A stretch of DNA of 37,236 bases from Chitinophagaceae bacterium (GCA_019638475.1 JAHBTR010000010.1:1-37236); one strand, 5' to 3'; shown: positions 8,139-17,435, counted from the first letter of the stretch. The notes: generated by a model from the sequence alone, not told the origin. Translations and numbers: made by a program.

Positions 8139-8678
8139 ATGCGTAAACTTAGTATGGCAGAATTAGGACGAAAGTCTGTAGAAGAATTTAAACAGGCAAC
8201 TAAAAATCCTATCATCATTGTTGTAGATAATATTAGAAGTGTGTATAATGTAGGTAGTATTTTTCGTACTGCTGATGCGTTTTTAATAGAAGCTATTTGT
8301 ATATGTGGCTATTCTCCTACACCAGAACATAAACAAATGGCTAAAACAGCTTTGGGAGCTACAGAAACTGTGTCATGGATTCAGTATAATAATACTATAG
8401 ATGCAGTGCAGGAATTAAAGCAAAATGGTTATGAAGTATTTGCTATTGAACAAACAGAAGAAAGTATTTCTTTAGAAAAATTTAATGCAGCAAATTATCA
8501 AAAAATTGCTGTGGTTTTTGGAAATGAAGTAGAAGGTGTGCAACAAGAAGTAATAGAATCTTGTAATGGTTGTATAGAAATTCCACAACTTGGTATGAAA
8601 CACTCTTTAAATGTGGCTACAGCAGCAGGTGTTATTTTATGGAAGTTAGTAGAACATAGCTTACAAAAGGCTCAATAA
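8139..8678 (+). CDS. SpoU/TrmH-family RNA 2'-O-methyltransferase
   Basis: 179 residues, a minimal SPOUT protein of the TrmH class. Motif 1 is NIRSVYNVGSIFRTAD (31-46, catalytic R43), motif 2 is VVFGNEVEGV (125-134, with N129 and E130), and motif 3 is IPQLGMKHSLNVATAAGVIL (148-167), which together form the trefoil-knot SAM site. It probably methylates a ribose 2'-OH in tRNA or rRNA; the target cannot be told from sequence. There is no N-terminal RNA-binding extension, unlike RlmB. The start is set by the -7 element at 8127-8134, which leaves essentially no leader. Confidence 0.92.
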   Translation: MRKLSMAELGRKSVEEFKQATKNPIIIVVDNIRSVYNVGSIFRTADAFLIEAICICGYSPTPEHKQMAKTALGATETVSWIQYNNTIDAVQELKQNGYEVFAIEQTEESISLEKFNAANYQKIAVVFGNEVEGVQQEVIESCNGCIEIPQLGMKHSLNVATAAGVILWKLVEHSLQKAQ

Positions 8679-8726
8679 TGATTAATACAAGCTAATTTTT
8701 TTAACTATTTGTATAACCAAATGCAC

Positions 8727-8734
8727 TACTTTTG
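8727..8734 (+). promoter_or_regulatory. -7 promoter element of the DUF3347 gene
   Basis: TACTTTTG, a perfect match to TAnnTTTG, 22 bases before the ATG at 8757. A TTTG at 8708-8711 could be the -33 element, though the 15-base spacing is short. Confidence 0.55.
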
Positions 8735-8756
8735 ACAAAATTGAAAATAACATTTT

Positions 8757-9338
8757 ATGAGAAAAATATTTTTATATGCTTCATTGCTTTTGATAGTTGC
8801 TTGTGGTAGCAATAATGAAAATCAAGTAATAGAAGATGTGCCAACAGTTCCATTAACCCAAAGTAAAAATTCAGATGCTTTTAATAGCTCATTCAAAGGT
8901 TTGATGGATGCTTACTTTCATTTAAAAGATAATTTTATTACAGAAAGTAATGAAATGATTGAAACTTATGCTAAACAAATGATGACAGCTTCTGATAGCC
9001 TTATATTGAGTGAGCTAAAAGGAGATGCTGGTATAGCTGAAAATGCCAAAGCAACTACACAAAATATTAATACAGAATTAAAAAGTTTATTGGCTGCAAA
9101 AGACTTATTGGCTAAAAGAAAATCTTTTAATACACTAACAGATCATGTATATAATTTAGCAAGAATAGTACAATACGATAGAGAAACTATTTATCATCAA
9201 CACTGTCCTATGGCATTTGATGATGATAACCCAGATGCATATTGGTTAAGCCGTTCATCTGATATAAAAAATCCTTATTTACCCAAGCACATGCTTACTT
9301 GTGGCGATGTTGCTGATTCATTAAATTACACTAAGTAA
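8757..9338 (+). CDS. DUF3347 lipoprotein, probable periplasmic metal (copper) protein
   Basis: 193 residues with a lipoprotein signal ending at C16 (LLIVAC). The body matches DUF3347: a helical part (40-135) and the signature HQHCPMAF (147-154), AYWLS (161-165), NPYLPKHMLTCGDV (172-185). The conserved H147, H149, C150, M152, M179 and C182 look like soft-metal ligands. DUF3347 domains occur alone or fused to CusB-type efflux proteins and are generally linked to copper. Here the gene is monocistronic, with its own promoter (8727) and a terminator (9372-9397). A copper chaperone or sequestration role is inference. Confidence 0.85.
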   Translation: MRKIFLYASLLLIVACGSNNENQVIEDVPTVPLTQSKNSDAFNSSFKGLMDAYFHLKDNFITESNEMIETYAKQMMTASDSLILSELKGDAGIAENAKATTQNINTELKSLLAAKDLLAKRKSFNTLTDHVYNLARIVQYDRETIYHQHCPMAFDDDNPDAYWLSRSSDIKNPYLPKHMLTCGDVADSLNYTK

Positions 9339-9371
9339 GAGATAATTAACTTAAACATACAATTATAATAA

Positions 9372-9407
9372 AAGGGTTGAGCTATTGCTTAACCCTTATT
9401 TGTTTAA
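9372..9407 (+). terminator. Rho-independent-type terminator
   Basis: AAGGGTTGAG (9372-9381) pairs with CTTAACCCTT (9388-9397) with one G-U pair and a 6-base loop, followed by a T-rich tail. It lies 34 bases after the DUF3347 stop codon. Confidence 0.8.
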
Positions 9408-9472
9408 TAATGCTTTTTACAGTAGCAAGTAATTATCAATATTCAGAATAAACATGGTAATGTAAAATGTAA

Positions 9473-9479
9473 TATCTTG
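9473..9479 (+). promoter_or_regulatory. Possible -7 element of the RsmI-like gene
   Basis: TATCTTG, one T short of the TATCTTTG form, 5 bases before the ATG at 9485. Same spacing as the stronger elements at 8127 and 37174. Confidence 0.4.
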
Positions 9480-9484
9480 CAACA

Positions 9485-10192
9485 ATGCAATTAGGAACTG
9501 TTTATTTAATACCTACTGTTTTAGCTGAAGATAATATTGAAGCAATACCAAATTATGTTATTGATGCTATTAAAAATTGTTCTATTTTTTTTGTAGAAAA
9601 TGAAAAAACAACCAGACGTTTTTTCAAAAAACTATGGAAAGAAATGGTGATAGATAACTATGATTGGCATGTAATACACAAAGCAGAAGATACAGTAATA
9701 AACAACTTTATTCAACTACTTAGGTTAGGAAAAAATATTGGCATTGTTAGTGAAGCTGGTTGTCCAGCTATTGCAGACCCTGGTCAAAAACTAATAGACG
9801 CTGCTCAAAAAATAAATGCTACCATAAAACCATTGGTTGGTCCTTCTTCTATTTTATTGGCACTAATGGCAAGTGGTATGAATGGACAATGCTTTAAGTT
9901 TAATGGTTATTTGCCCATAGATACATTTGACAGAAAAAAGAAAATTAAAGAATTAGAAATAGACAGTAGCAAAGCCAACTGTACACAAATTTTTATAGAA
10001 ACGCCTTACAGAAATAATCAAATGCTGAAAGATATTATTAGTGTTTGTAAAAATGAAACAAAACTTTGCATAGCTACTAATATTACAGCTTCTGAAGAAA
10101 AAATAGTTACCAAAAGTATTGCTCAATGGTTGAATAAACTTCCTGACATTCACAAACAACCAACTATTTTTTTACTTTTAAATACTGTATAA
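9485..10192 (+). CDS. RsmI-like tetrapyrrole-methylase-fold methyltransferase
   Basis: 235 residues with the RsmI layout: N-terminal GTVYLIPTVLAEDNIEAIP, the VSEAGCPAIADPG motif (about 93-105) that forms the SAM pocket, the GPSSILLALMASG segment (118-130), and the F/NGYLP segment. RsmI 2'-O-methylates C1402 of 16S rRNA. This copy starts with TVYLIPTVLAED rather than GTLYLVATPIGNLEDI and lacks the C-terminal helical domain of about 50 residues, so it matches the shorter RsmI paralogue found in many Bacteroidota. Its substrate may differ. It ends 5 bases from the stop of the convergent SDR gene. Confidence 0.85.
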   Translation: MQLGTVYLIPTVLAEDNIEAIPNYVIDAIKNCSIFFVENEKTTRRFFKKLWKEMVIDNYDWHVIHKAEDTVINNFIQLLRLGKNIGIVSEAGCPAIADPGQKLIDAAQKINATIKPLVGPSSILLALMASGMNGQCFKFNGYLPIDTFDRKKKIKELEIDSSKANCTQIFIETPYRNNQMLKDIISVCKNETKLCIATNITASEEKIVTKSIAQWLNKLPDIHKQPTIFLLLNTV

Positions 10193-10197
10193 AAAGG

Positions 10198-10914
10198 TTA
10201 ATGAGTAGGAGGTTTAGGATTAAGTGGTCTGATAGTTATTTCATTTATCAGCATATTATCTGGTGTTTCCAAAATATGTATTAAAGTATTTGCCAAATCA
10301 ACTGTATGTAACATGTTTGTATGAGAAGCAATACCTGATGTTTTTAAAAAGTCTGTTTCTATAGAACCAGGGTTCATACAAGTTACTTTTATATTAAAAG
10401 GTCTTAACTCTATATATAAAGATTCACTAAAACCCTGTACACCAAATTTGGTTGTACAATAAGCTGTTGCTTCTGTACGTCCTACTTTACCAATAATAGA
10501 GCCTATATTAATAATGTGAGAAGATTCTTTTTTCTTTTTCATTAATGCTGCAACTTTAGAGGTAATGTAAAACATACCATTCAAATTAGTATTTATCATA
10601 GCTAACCATGTATCAGCTTCTGTTTCATCAATTTTATGAAATGAACCAACACCAGCATTATTAATAAGAATATCTGGAATATAATTTTCAGAAAAAGTAT
10701 TGTTTACCCATTGCGTTATTGCAGCATCATTGGTAATATCTAATTGTACAGGATGAAAAGAATTGCCCAATATATTTTTCAATTCATTTAATGCATCCAT
10801 ATTTCTTGAAAGTCCATATACTACTGCTCCTTTATTAATTAATGCAGTAGCAATAGCACTACCTAAGCCTTTACTTGCACCAGTAAGAATAGCTATTTTT
10901 TTATCTATATTCAT
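10198..10914 (-). CDS. Short-chain dehydrogenase/reductase
   Basis: 238 residues of the classical SDR family. The cofactor motif TGASKGLG is at 11-18, NNAG at 85-88, and the catalytic tetrad is N112, S139, Y152 and K156 (YCTTK). SRN near 36-38 after beta-2 suggests NADP(H) preference. The segment NPGSIETDFL is the usual PG motif. Closest general type is the 3-ketoacyl reductase / FabG-like or sepiapterin-reductase-like group; the substrate cannot be assigned. A one-mismatch -7 element (TACCTTTA) lies about 30 bases upstream of the ATG. Confidence 0.9.
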   Translation of the reverse strand: MNIDKKIAILTGASKGLGSAIATALINKGAVVYGLSRNMDALNELKNILGNSFHPVQLDITNDAAITQWVNNTFSENYIPDILINNAGVGSFHKIDETEADTWLAMINTNLNGMFYITSKVAALMKKKKESSHIINIGSIIGKVGRTEATAYCTTKFGVQGFSESLYIELRPFNIKVTCMNPGSIETDFLKTSGIASHTNMLHTVDLANTLIHILETPDNMLINEITIRPLNPKPPTH

Positions 10915-11065
10915 AATGAAAATACTTTAAAACTTATTTTTTAAAGGTATCAATAAAAAACAAAAATCATTCTTGATTATGGGAAATTTTATACAATAAT
11001 GGTGATGTAATATATTCAAAAAAAATAGGCTGAAAGAATTATTAAGGCAAAATATTTACCAAAAA

Positions 11066-11347
11066 TTAAGAATTTCTTGTAACCATATAAATTAATAATA
11101 CAAGCCCTGTAATAAAATAGAGAAGATAATTTAACAAATTATTCCAACGCATAAATGAAATACGCTTACGATTGCTACTCATATTTACTTCATCTTGAGA
11201 ATAAAATCGGAAAAAGCTAAAAAATATTTCAGCTATATCAAATCTTTTCACATTAGAAACCATATAGGCTTTAATAACTATGATTAAAGCTATACTACCA
11301 ACAAAGTAGAGTAGCCTATCTCTTATAATTTCTACAATAAAATCCAC
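11066..11347 (-). CDS. Small two-TM membrane protein, unknown
   Basis: 93 residues with hydrophobic segments at about 12-28 and 72-90 and a charged, aromatic loop between them containing SFFRFYSQDEVNMSSNRKRISFMRWN. The frame starts with GTG at 11347; no in-frame ATG gives a better start, and the first TM segment would be lost from the next Met. No family recognised. It is divergent from lepA, whose start is 101 bases away. Downstream lie about 150 AT-rich bases without a visible gene. Could be a conserved Bacteroidota membrane protein; function unknown. Confidence 0.6.
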   Translation of the reverse strand: MDFIVEIIRDRLLYFVGSIALIIVIKAYMVSNVKRFDIAEIFFSFFRFYSQDEVNMSSNRKRISFMRWNNLLNYLLYFITGLVLLIYMVTRNS

Positions 11348-11431
11348 AGTTTACGGTTAAGATAGTTCTAAAAATTAGAAAATATATTCAAAGGGTATAT
11401 ACAAATATAGGTAAAATTTTTTTTCTCTTGT

Positions 11432-11439
11432 TATCTTTG
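11432..11439 (+). promoter_or_regulatory. lepA: -7 promoter element of lepA
   Basis: TATCTTTG, perfect TAnnTTTG, 8 bases before the ATG at 11448. Predicted transcript leader is only a few bases. Confidence 0.6.
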
Positions 11440-11447
11440 CAACAATT

Positions 11448-13232
11448 ATGAAGAATATTAGGAATTTTTGCATCATTGCACACATAGACCATGGCAAAAG
11501 CACTTTGGCTGACAGATTGATAGAACAAACTAAAACCATACATGAGCGACAAATGCAAGCTCAGGTTTTAGATGATATGGATTTGGAAAGAGAAAAAGGC
11601 ATTACTATTAAAAGCCATGCCATTCAAATAAGTTATCACCATAAAGGAGAAGAGTATATTTTAAATTTAATAGACACTCCTGGTCATGTTGATTTTAGTT
11701 ATGAAGTAAGCCGTTCATTAGCTGCTTGTGAAGGAGCATTATTATTAGTAGATGCAAGTCAAGGTATTCAGGCACAAACCATCAGCAATTTATATTTAGC
11801 ATTAGAAAATGATTTAGAAATAATTCCTGTTATCAATAAAATTGATATGGAAGGAGCTATGATACCTGAAGTAACAGACCAAATTATTGATTTAATAGGA
11901 TGCAAACAAGAAGAAATTTTATTGGCAAGTGGTAAAAGTGGCATAGGTATTGAAGAAATTTTATCAGCTATTGTAGAAAAAATTCCATCGCCAAAAGGAG
12001 ATGAAAAAGCTCCTTTACAAGCCCTTATTTTTGATAGTGTATTCAATAGTTTTAGAGGAATTATAGTGTATTATAGAATTATGAATGGCTCTATCAAAAA
12101 AGGAGATATGATACGATTTTGTGCCACAGGAGAAGATTATGAAGCTATGGAAGTAGGCATACTAAAATTTGGTATGGAAGAAAAAAAAGAAATTAAGTGT
12201 GGCGATGTAGGTTATATTATTACAGGAATAAAAAATGCCAAAGAAGTAAAAGTAGGCGACACTATTACATTAGCTTCTAACCCTGGAATAGCTATTAAAG
12301 GTTTTGAAGAAGTTAAGCCTATGGTTTTTGCTGGTATATTTCCTGTTAATACAGATGAGTTTGAAGAGTTGAGAGATTGTATGGAAAAATTACAATTAAA
12401 TGATGCCTCTTTAACTTTTGAATTAGAAACATCGCAAGCATTAGGCTTTGGTTTCAGGTGTGGTTTTTTAGGATTACTACACATGGAAATTATTCAAGAA
12501 CGTTTAGAAAGAGAATTTAATCAAACAGTTATTACAACTGTTCCTAACGTAAGTTTTTGGGCTTATACAACAAGAGGAGAGAAGATATTGGTAAACAATC
12601 CTTCTGAAATGCCTGATACAACTAAGTTAGAAAGAATTGAAGAACCATTTATCAAAGCTCAAATTATTACACAAAGCGATTATATAGGAAACATAATGAC
12701 TTTATGTTTGGGCAAACGTGGTATTCTTATCAATCAATCTTATATAACAACTACAAGAGTAGAATTGATTTTTGAAATGCCTTTAACAGAAATTGTTTTT
12801 GACTTTTATGATAAATTAAAAAGCCAAACACGTGGTTATGCTTCTTTTGATTATTCACCTATTGGTTATAGAGAGGCAGATATTGTAAAAATGGATATTC
12901 TTTTAAACAATGAAAAAGTAGATGCTTTAAGTGCATTAATTCATCGTGCCCGTTCTCAAGACTTTGGAAGAAAACTTTGTGAAAAGTTGAAAGAATTATT
13001 GCCACGCCAACAATTTCAAATTGCTATACAAGCAGCTATTGGTGCAAAAATTATAGCAAGAGAAAATATTAGTGCTATGCGTAAAGATGTTACAGCAAAA
13101 TGTTATGGAGGTGATATAAGCAGAAAAAGAAAGTTATTAGAAAAACAAAAAGAAGGTAAAAAACGTATGAGGCAAATTGGTACAGTAGAAGTGCCTCAAG
13201 AAGCATTCTTAGCTGTTTTAAAACTTGATTAA
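11448..13232 (+). CDS. lepA: Elongation factor 4 (LepA), ribosomal GTPase
   Basis: 594 residues, normal LepA length. The GTPase domain shows the P-loop [10 protein letters not shown] (11-20), switch region [15 protein letters not shown]3 DTPGH (76-80) and G4 NKID. The rest carries the EF-G-like domains and the LepA-specific C-terminal domain ([24 protein letters not shown] segment). EF4 acts on translating or assembling ribosomes, chiefly under stress. The gene leads a plus-strand run with fabD, DUF4834 and the HIT gene, though those may have separate starts. It has a predicted near-leaderless promoter. Confidence 0.98.
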   Translation: MKNIRNFCIIAHIDHGKSTLADRLIEQTKTIHERQMQAQVLDDMDLEREKGITIKSHAIQISYHHKGEEYILNLIDTPGHVDFSYEVSRSLAACEGALLLVDASQGIQAQTISNLYLALENDLEIIPVINKIDMEGAMIPEVTDQIIDLIGCKQEEILLASGKSGIGIEEILSAIVEKIPSPKGDEKAPLQALIFDSVFNSFRGIIVYYRIMNGSIKKGDMIRFCATGEDYEAMEVGILKFGMEEKKEIKCGDVGYIITGIKNAKEVKVGDTITLASNPGIAIKGFEEVKPMVFAGIFPVNTDEFEELRDCMEKLQLNDASLTFELETSQALGFGFRCGFLGLLHMEIIQERLEREFNQTVITTVPNVSFWAYTTRGEKILVNNPSEMPDTTKLERIEEPFIKAQIITQSDYIGNIMTLCLGKRGILINQSYITTTRVELIFEMPLTEIVFDFYDKLKSQTRGYASFDYSPIGYREADIVKMDILLNNEKVDALSALIHRARSQDFGRKLCEKLKELLPRQQFQIAIQAAIGAKIIARENISAMRKDVTAKCYGGDISRKRKLLEKQKEGKKRMRQIGTVEVPQEAFLAVLKLD

Positions 13233-13269
13233 TAAAACGTATTTTCGTTTATCAAAAAAAAAATATTGT

Positions 13270-14163
13270 ATGGGTAAACATGCTTTCATTTTTCCAGGTC
13301 AAGGTTCTCAGTTTTCAGGCATGGGAAAAAATTTATATGATAATAATAGTATTGCCAAAAATTTATTTGAACAAGCAAATGATATTTTAGGTTTTAAAAT
13401 AAGTGATATAATGTTTGCTGGTACTGATGAAGATTTAAAACAAACCAAAGTAACACAACCAGCTATTTTTTTACACTCTGTTATTGCATTTAAAATTTTA
13501 GAAAATACACAACCAGATATGGTAGCTGGACATTCTTTAGGAGAGTTTTCAGCTTTGGTAGCTAATGAAACATTGCGTTTTGAAGATGCTTTAAAATTAG
13601 TAAGCATTCGTGCAAATGCTATGCAAAAAGCCTGTGAAGCTAATCCAAGTACTATGGCAGCAGTTTTAGCATTAGCAGATGATAAAGTAGAAGAAATTTG
13701 TGCAGCAGTACAACAAGAAACAAATGAAGTAGTAGTAGCTGCAAATTATAATTGCACTGGTCAATTAGTTATTAGTGGAAGCATAAAAGGTATTGATATT
13801 GCTTGTGAACGAATGAAACAAGCAGGTGCTAAAAGAGCTTTAGTATTGCCTGTTGGTGGTGCTTTTCATAGCCCTTTAATGGCAATGGCAAAAGAAGAAT
13901 TAGCAGCAGCTATTGAAGCCACCAATTTTAATACACCTATTTGTCCTGTATATCAAAATGTAACTGCATCTGCTGTAAGTGATGCTCTTACTATTAAACA
14001 AAATTTGATAACACAACTTACAGGTGCTGTTAAATGGACACAAAGTGTACAAGCTATGGTTGCTGATGGTGCTACTCATTTTACAGAAGTAGGACCAGGA
14101 AAAGTATTACAAGGTTTGGTACAAAAAATATATAAAGAAGCTATAACAGATGGTGTAAGCTAA
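13270..14163 (+). CDS. fabD: Malonyl-CoA:ACP transacylase FabD
   Basis: 297 residues, typical FabD length. It transfers malonyl from CoA to acyl carrier protein at the start of fatty-acid synthesis. The N-terminal FPGQGSQ (8-14) forms the oxyanion site, GHSLGEF holds the nucleophile S89, and GGAFHSPLM holds the catalytic His near 199; GPGKVLQGL closes the domain. The frame opens 15 codons earlier at 13225, overlapping lepA, but the ATG at 13270 gives the standard MGKHAFIFPGQG N-terminus. A weak -7-like TATTTTCG at 13240-13247 precedes it. Confidence 0.97.
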   Translation: MGKHAFIFPGQGSQFSGMGKNLYDNNSIAKNLFEQANDILGFKISDIMFAGTDEDLKQTKVTQPAIFLHSVIAFKILENTQPDMVAGHSLGEFSALVANETLRFEDALKLVSIRANAMQKACEANPSTMAAVLALADDKVEEICAAVQQETNEVVVAANYNCTGQLVISGSIKGIDIACERMKQAGAKRALVLPVGGAFHSPLMAMAKEELAAAIEATNFNTPICPVYQNVTASAVSDALTIKQNLITQLTGAVKWTQSVQAMVADGATHFTEVGPGKVLQGLVQKIYKEAITDGVS

Positions 14164-14195
14164 ACAAACTATACCATCAATTAAATAAGAAAATA

Positions 14196-14462
14196 ATGGG
14201 TTTATTTAAAGTGATATTTTGGGGAATTATTATTTATTACTTATACAAATTTGTATTTGGTGTTGTTGTGCCTGTTAGTAAAGCAGCAGGAGAAATGAAA
14301 AGTAAAATAAGTCAAATGCAACAAGCACAAGAGCAATATATAAAACAGCAACAGCAGTTTAATCAACAACAGCAGCAACAAACAACGCAAACTGCCAAAC
14401 AAAAAAATGATAATGAAGGTGAGTATATTGAATATGAAGAAATAAGTCATCAAAAAGATTAA
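14196..14462 (+). CDS. DUF4834 family small membrane protein
   Basis: 88 residues: an N-terminal hydrophobic segment (4-26), then a polar coil with SKISQMQQAQEQYIKQQ and a Gln-rich stretch (about 52-66), and a short acidic end (EGEYIEYEEI). This matches the DUF4834 architecture, a small single-pass protein common in Bacteroidota, often near fabD or HIT genes. Its role is unknown. Spacing is 32 bases after fabD and 36 bases before the HIT gene, so it is probably co-transcribed. Confidence 0.75.
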   Translation: MGLFKVIFWGIIIYYLYKFVFGVVVPVSKAAGEMKSKISQMQQAQEQYIKQQQQFNQQQQQQTTQTAKQKNDNEGEYIEYEEISHQKD

Positions 14463-14486
14463 GCCTCATTCAGCATATTTTTAAAA

Positions 14487-14494
14487 TTACTTTG
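14487..14494 (+). promoter_or_regulatory. Possible -7 element of the HIT gene
   Basis: TTACTTTG, one mismatch to TAnnTTTG, 4 bases before the ATG at 14499, the same spacing as at 8127. Confidence 0.35.
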
Positions 14495-14498
14495 TACT

Positions 14499-14891
14499 AT
14501 GAGTAGTATTTTTTCTAAAATTATTGCAGGAGAAATTCCTTGTTATAAGATTGCAGAGAATGAACAATTTATTGCTTTCTTAGATATTTTTCCTGTTCAG
14601 TATGGACACACTTTAGTTATTCCGAAAATTGAAGTTGATAAAATTTTTGATGTGCCAGATGAATATTTAGCCAATCTTTTATTGTTTGCAAAACCTATTG
14701 CTCTTGCTATACAAAAAGCATTTCCTTGCAATAGAGTAAATATGATAACTGTTGGGTTAGAAGTGCCTCATGCTCATGTACACTTATTGGCTACCAATAC
14801 ACCTTATGATGTAGATTTGAATAAGCCCAAACTAAAACTTTCTCAAGAAGAGTTAAAAGAAGTACAACAAAAAATTGTACAATACCTTTAG
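14499..14891 (+). CDS. HIT family nucleotide hydrolase/transferase
   Basis: 130 residues with the HIT motif HAHVHLL (H91, H93, H95), the N-terminal FSKIIAGEIPCYKIAE typical of Hint-branch proteins, and the FLDIFPVQYGHTLVIPK segment. HIT proteins hydrolyse AMP-linked or similar phosphoramidates; physiological substrate unknown. It ends the plus-strand fabD run and faces gcvT, with a GC-rich hairpin between the stops. Confidence 0.95.
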   Translation: MSSIFSKIIAGEIPCYKIAENEQFIAFLDIFPVQYGHTLVIPKIEVDKIFDVPDEYLANLLLFAKPIALAIQKAFPCNRVNMITVGLEVPHAHVHLLATNTPYDVDLNKPKLKLSQEELKEVQQKIVQYL

Positions 14892-14923
14892 AAGTTGTTT
14901 GAACTATTTTTTTTCACCACAAC

Positions 14924-14951
14924 TTGTGCCGCCTATGCGGTAGAGGCACAA
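14924..14951. terminator. Hairpin between convergent HIT and gcvT genes
   Basis: TTGTGCC (14924-14930) pairs with GGCACAA (14945-14951) around a GC-rich loop; a T-run follows at 14963-14968 for the plus strand and an A/T-rich run precedes it, so it may terminate both directions. It is notably GC-rich against its surroundings. Confidence 0.55.
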
Positions 14952-14986
14952 AGTGCACAGAGTTTTTTATTAACGCTAATCATTTC

Positions 14987-16060
14987 TTAGTTAAAAGGCA
15001 TTTTAACTACTTTAGCTTTTACAGGATTATTTCTAATGTCTATAAATATTTCTGTATCTAAGCTGCTATTTTCTAAAGTTACATAACCTAAGCCTACAGC
15101 TTTATTTAAACTTGGGGCTTGAGTACCACTTGTTACATTGCCTATTACATTACCTGCTGCATCTTTTATTATATAACCATGACGAGGAATACCTCTTTCT
15201 AATAATTCAAAACCGACCAATTTTCTTTTAATACCTTCTGCTTTTTGTTTTTCAAGAATAGCTTTTGCTGTAAAGTCTTTTGAGAATTTTGTTATCCAGC
15301 CTAAACCAGCTTCTAAAGGAGAAGTTGTATCATCTATATCATTTCCATAAAGACAATAACCCATTTCAAGCCTTAGTGTATCTCTTGCACCTAAGCCTAT
15401 TGGTTTTACACCAAGATTAATAATAGTGTCCCAAATTTTATTAGCAGCATCATCTACATTTTCAAAATAAATTTCTACACCACCGGAGCCTGTATATCCT
15501 GTAGCACTTACAATTACATTATCTACACCAGCAAAAGTACCTTGAGCAAAAGTGTAATACTTTAAATTTAAAATATCTAAATTAGTTAAAGACTGCAATA
15601 GTTGTGTAGCATTGGGTCCTTGAATGGCTAATAAACAAGTTGCATCACTCACATTGGTCATGGCTACATTTTTAGTATTATATTTTGAAATCCAATTCCA
15701 ATCTTTTTCTATATTACTTGCATTTACTACAAGCATATATTCTTTATTTTCTTCTAAGCAATAAATAATTAAATCATCTACAATACCACCATTTTCGTTA
15801 GTAATACAACTGTACAATGCTTTACCTACTGTAAGTTTAGAAGCATCATTGCTTGTAACACGTTGAATTAAGTCTAAAGCATTTTCTCCTTTTAAAATAA
15901 ATTCTCCCATGTGGCTTACATCAAACATACCTGCACTATTACGCACAGTAGCATGCTCATCATTAATACCTGTATAAGAAATAGGCATATTATAGCCAGC
16001 AAATTCAGCCATTTTAGCTCCTAATGCAATATGTTTATGGGTAAAAGGAGTTGTTTTCAT
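14987..16060 (-). CDS. gcvT: Glycine cleavage system T protein (aminomethyltransferase)
   Basis: 357 residues, normal for GcvT. It transfers the aminomethyl carbon from lipoylated H protein to tetrahydrofolate, releasing ammonia. Visible signatures: [13 protein letters not shown] near the start, [11 protein letters not shown], the [15 protein letters not shown] segment, and [22 protein letters not shown], including the Asp of the catalytic site. The C-terminal GCV_T_C barrel carries RGIPRHGY and [19 protein letters not shown]. No other gcv genes lie next to it. A perfect -7 element is at 16096-16103. Confidence 0.97.
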   Translation of the reverse strand: MKTTPFTHKHIALGAKMAEFAGYNMPISYTGINDEHATVRNSAGMFDVSHMGEFILKGENALDLIQRVTSNDASKLTVGKALYSCITNENGGIVDDLIIYCLEENKEYMLVVNASNIEKDWNWISKYNTKNVAMTNVSDATCLLAIQGPNATQLLQSLTNLDILNLKYYTFAQGTFAGVDNVIVSATGYTGSGGVEIYFENVDDAANKIWDTIINLGVKPIGLGARDTLRLEMGYCLYGNDIDDTTSPLEAGLGWITKFSKDFTAKAILEKQKAEGIKRKLVGFELLERGIPRHGYIIKDAAGNVIGNVTSGTQAPSLNKAVGLGYVTLENSSLDTEIFIDIRNNPVKAKVVKMPFN

Positions 16061-16095
16061 TTTAAAAATGTTTAGTAGTTATAAAAAAATTTTTG

Positions 16096-16103
16096 CAAAT
16101 GTA
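16096..16103 (-). promoter_or_regulatory. gcvT: -7 promoter element of gcvT
   Basis: On the minus strand TACATTTG matches TAnnTTTG exactly, 35 bases upstream of the ATG at 16060. Predicted leader about 30 bases. Confidence 0.55.
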
Positions 16104-16169
16104 CAAGGAAATAAGGGGTAGAAAAATTTATTGATTAGCTAAATTTATCTAAATAAAATTTGTAAACTA

Positions 16170-16715
16170 TTACTGTATTTTATTAACAATTTCGCCTAAC
16201 TCTTTATCTATCATTCCTGTTTTTCCATACTCAACTACTCTGTCTATTTCTTTTCCATTATGTAAAATGATAAAAGTAGGCACATGTGTAATAGCATATT
16301 TTTTATGCAAATTTTTAATAGTTGTTTTTTCTCTATCTACACCTATTAAATAAATTTGATTGGCAGGAAAATTACTTTTGTCTGTTAGTTTATAAAATAG
16401 AGGAAGTAAGTTTTGTGTGTCTTCGCACCATGTTCCTCCAAAAATAATCACCTGAAATTTATCTTTATTTTTTTCAAAGGCTTTAATAGCATCTGCATTT
16501 GGTTGTACAAATTTATAATTCTGTTCAAACCAATTAAAAGCAGTATCTGTTTCTAATGTAGAACGATTAATAATGCCTCTTAAAATTTTAGCATTTTTCT
16601 CATGCCCTTCATCTCTGCTTTCTGTATAATTTTCTTTAGATAAACTTTTTAATGAAGTAACTGAGCAAGATGTCATAAATGTTGTTGCCATTAAAATGAT
16701 AATTAAATGTTTCAT
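16170..16715 (-). CDS. Thioredoxin-fold lipoprotein with a single active-site Cys
   Basis: 181 residues. The signal ends at lipobox cysteine C17 (FMTSC), so it is membrane-anchored outside the cytoplasm. The thioredoxin fold is seen from about 85 on: QVIIFGGTWCEDTQNLLPLFYKL and the cis-Pro loop HVPTFII (P146). The active-site sequence is W96-C97-E98-D99-T100: the resolving cysteine of CxxC is missing, replaced by Thr or shifted. It may act as a monothiol protein or as a binding protein. It follows the MerR gene by 10 bases and is likely co-transcribed with it. Confidence 0.85.
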   Translation of the reverse strand: MKHLIIILMATTFMTSCSVTSLKSLSKENYTESRDEGHEKNAKILRGIINRSTLETDTAFNWFEQNYKFVQPNADAIKAFEKNKDKFQVIIFGGTWCEDTQNLLPLFYKLTDKSNFPANQIYLIGVDREKTTIKNLHKKYAITHVPTFIILHNGKEIDRVVEYGKTGMIDKELGEIVNKIQ

Positions 16716-16725
16716 GTAAAAATAT

Positions 16726-17346
16726 TTATGCTTGTAAGTCTGTTTTAATATCTATCAAAAATTTTCTTATCTTTTTCAACGATTGTACTAATTGTTGTTC
16801 GCTATCTAATGTACCTTTATTTTCTTTTAAATACTTTTTTGCCCCATCAAGAGAAAATTTTCTATTTCGTAATAAGTAATAAATTATTTGCAAATTCTTT
16901 ATGTCTTCAAATCTAAATAGTCTATCACCTTTTTTATTTTTTCGGGGTTGCAAAATATCAAATTCAGTTTCCCACATTCTAATAAGCGATGTATTAACAT
17001 TAAAAAATACAGCTACTTCACTTATTGGATAATAGAGTTTCTTTTTCAAAGTTTCATCATCTGGAATATTTACAGAACCTAATTCAGCATCCATTTCTTT
17101 AAAACTTTTTCTTCCACGCTTTCCTTGTTTATTATTTTTTGTTTTGGTTGTATAATTTCCTTTTTTCTCGGCTACTTTTTGTACTTCTTTTTTCAACTTT
17201 ACTTTTACACCAATTTTTTCATTGGCATAAATAGTTTCCTTTGTTTCAAGAGTAGTTGGAGCTACAGGTTGAATATTTTTTTCAACTGTGGTAGGTGCTC
17301 CCATACTTGCAAAAAGGTCTAACTGTTGAATTGCTTTTTTTGCCAT
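16726..17346 (-). CDS. MerR family transcriptional regulator
   Basis: 206 residues. A long low-complexity, lysine-rich N-terminal part (1-100) precedes a MerR-type winged helix: YYPISEVAVFFNVNTSLIRMWE (about 106-127), then LFRFEDIKNLQIIYYLLRNRKFSLDGAKKYLKE. This is the Bacteroidota variant in which the HTH is near the C-terminus and no effector domain follows. The ATG at 17346 (MAKKAIQQLDLF) is preferred to the frame opening at 17388, because the longer version adds an unlikely hydrophobic stretch. It is divergent from the acyl-CoA dehydrogenase gene. Effector unknown. Confidence 0.85.
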   Translation of the reverse strand: MAKKAIQQLDLFASMGAPTTVEKNIQPVAPTTLETKETIYANEKIGVKVKLKKEVQKVAEKKGNYTTKTKNNKQGKRGRKSFKEMDAELGSVNIPDDETLKKKLYYPISEVAVFFNVNTSLIRMWETEFDILQPRKNKKGDRLFRFEDIKNLQIIYYLLRNRKFSLDGAKKYLKENKGTLDSEQQLVQSLKKIRKFLIDIKTDLQA

Positions 17347-17435
17347 GCTGTAAAAATAGCAAATGATTTTGATTCTGTATAAAAACAAAAAATTTATTTA
17401 CCAGATAATAAGTAATGAAAATGATTGTAAAAACA

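Noticed and set aside
11768..12484. Antisense open frames within lepA
   Set aside because: LepA coding is certain on the plus strand and the antisense frames show no motif, start signal or composition typical of a protein here.
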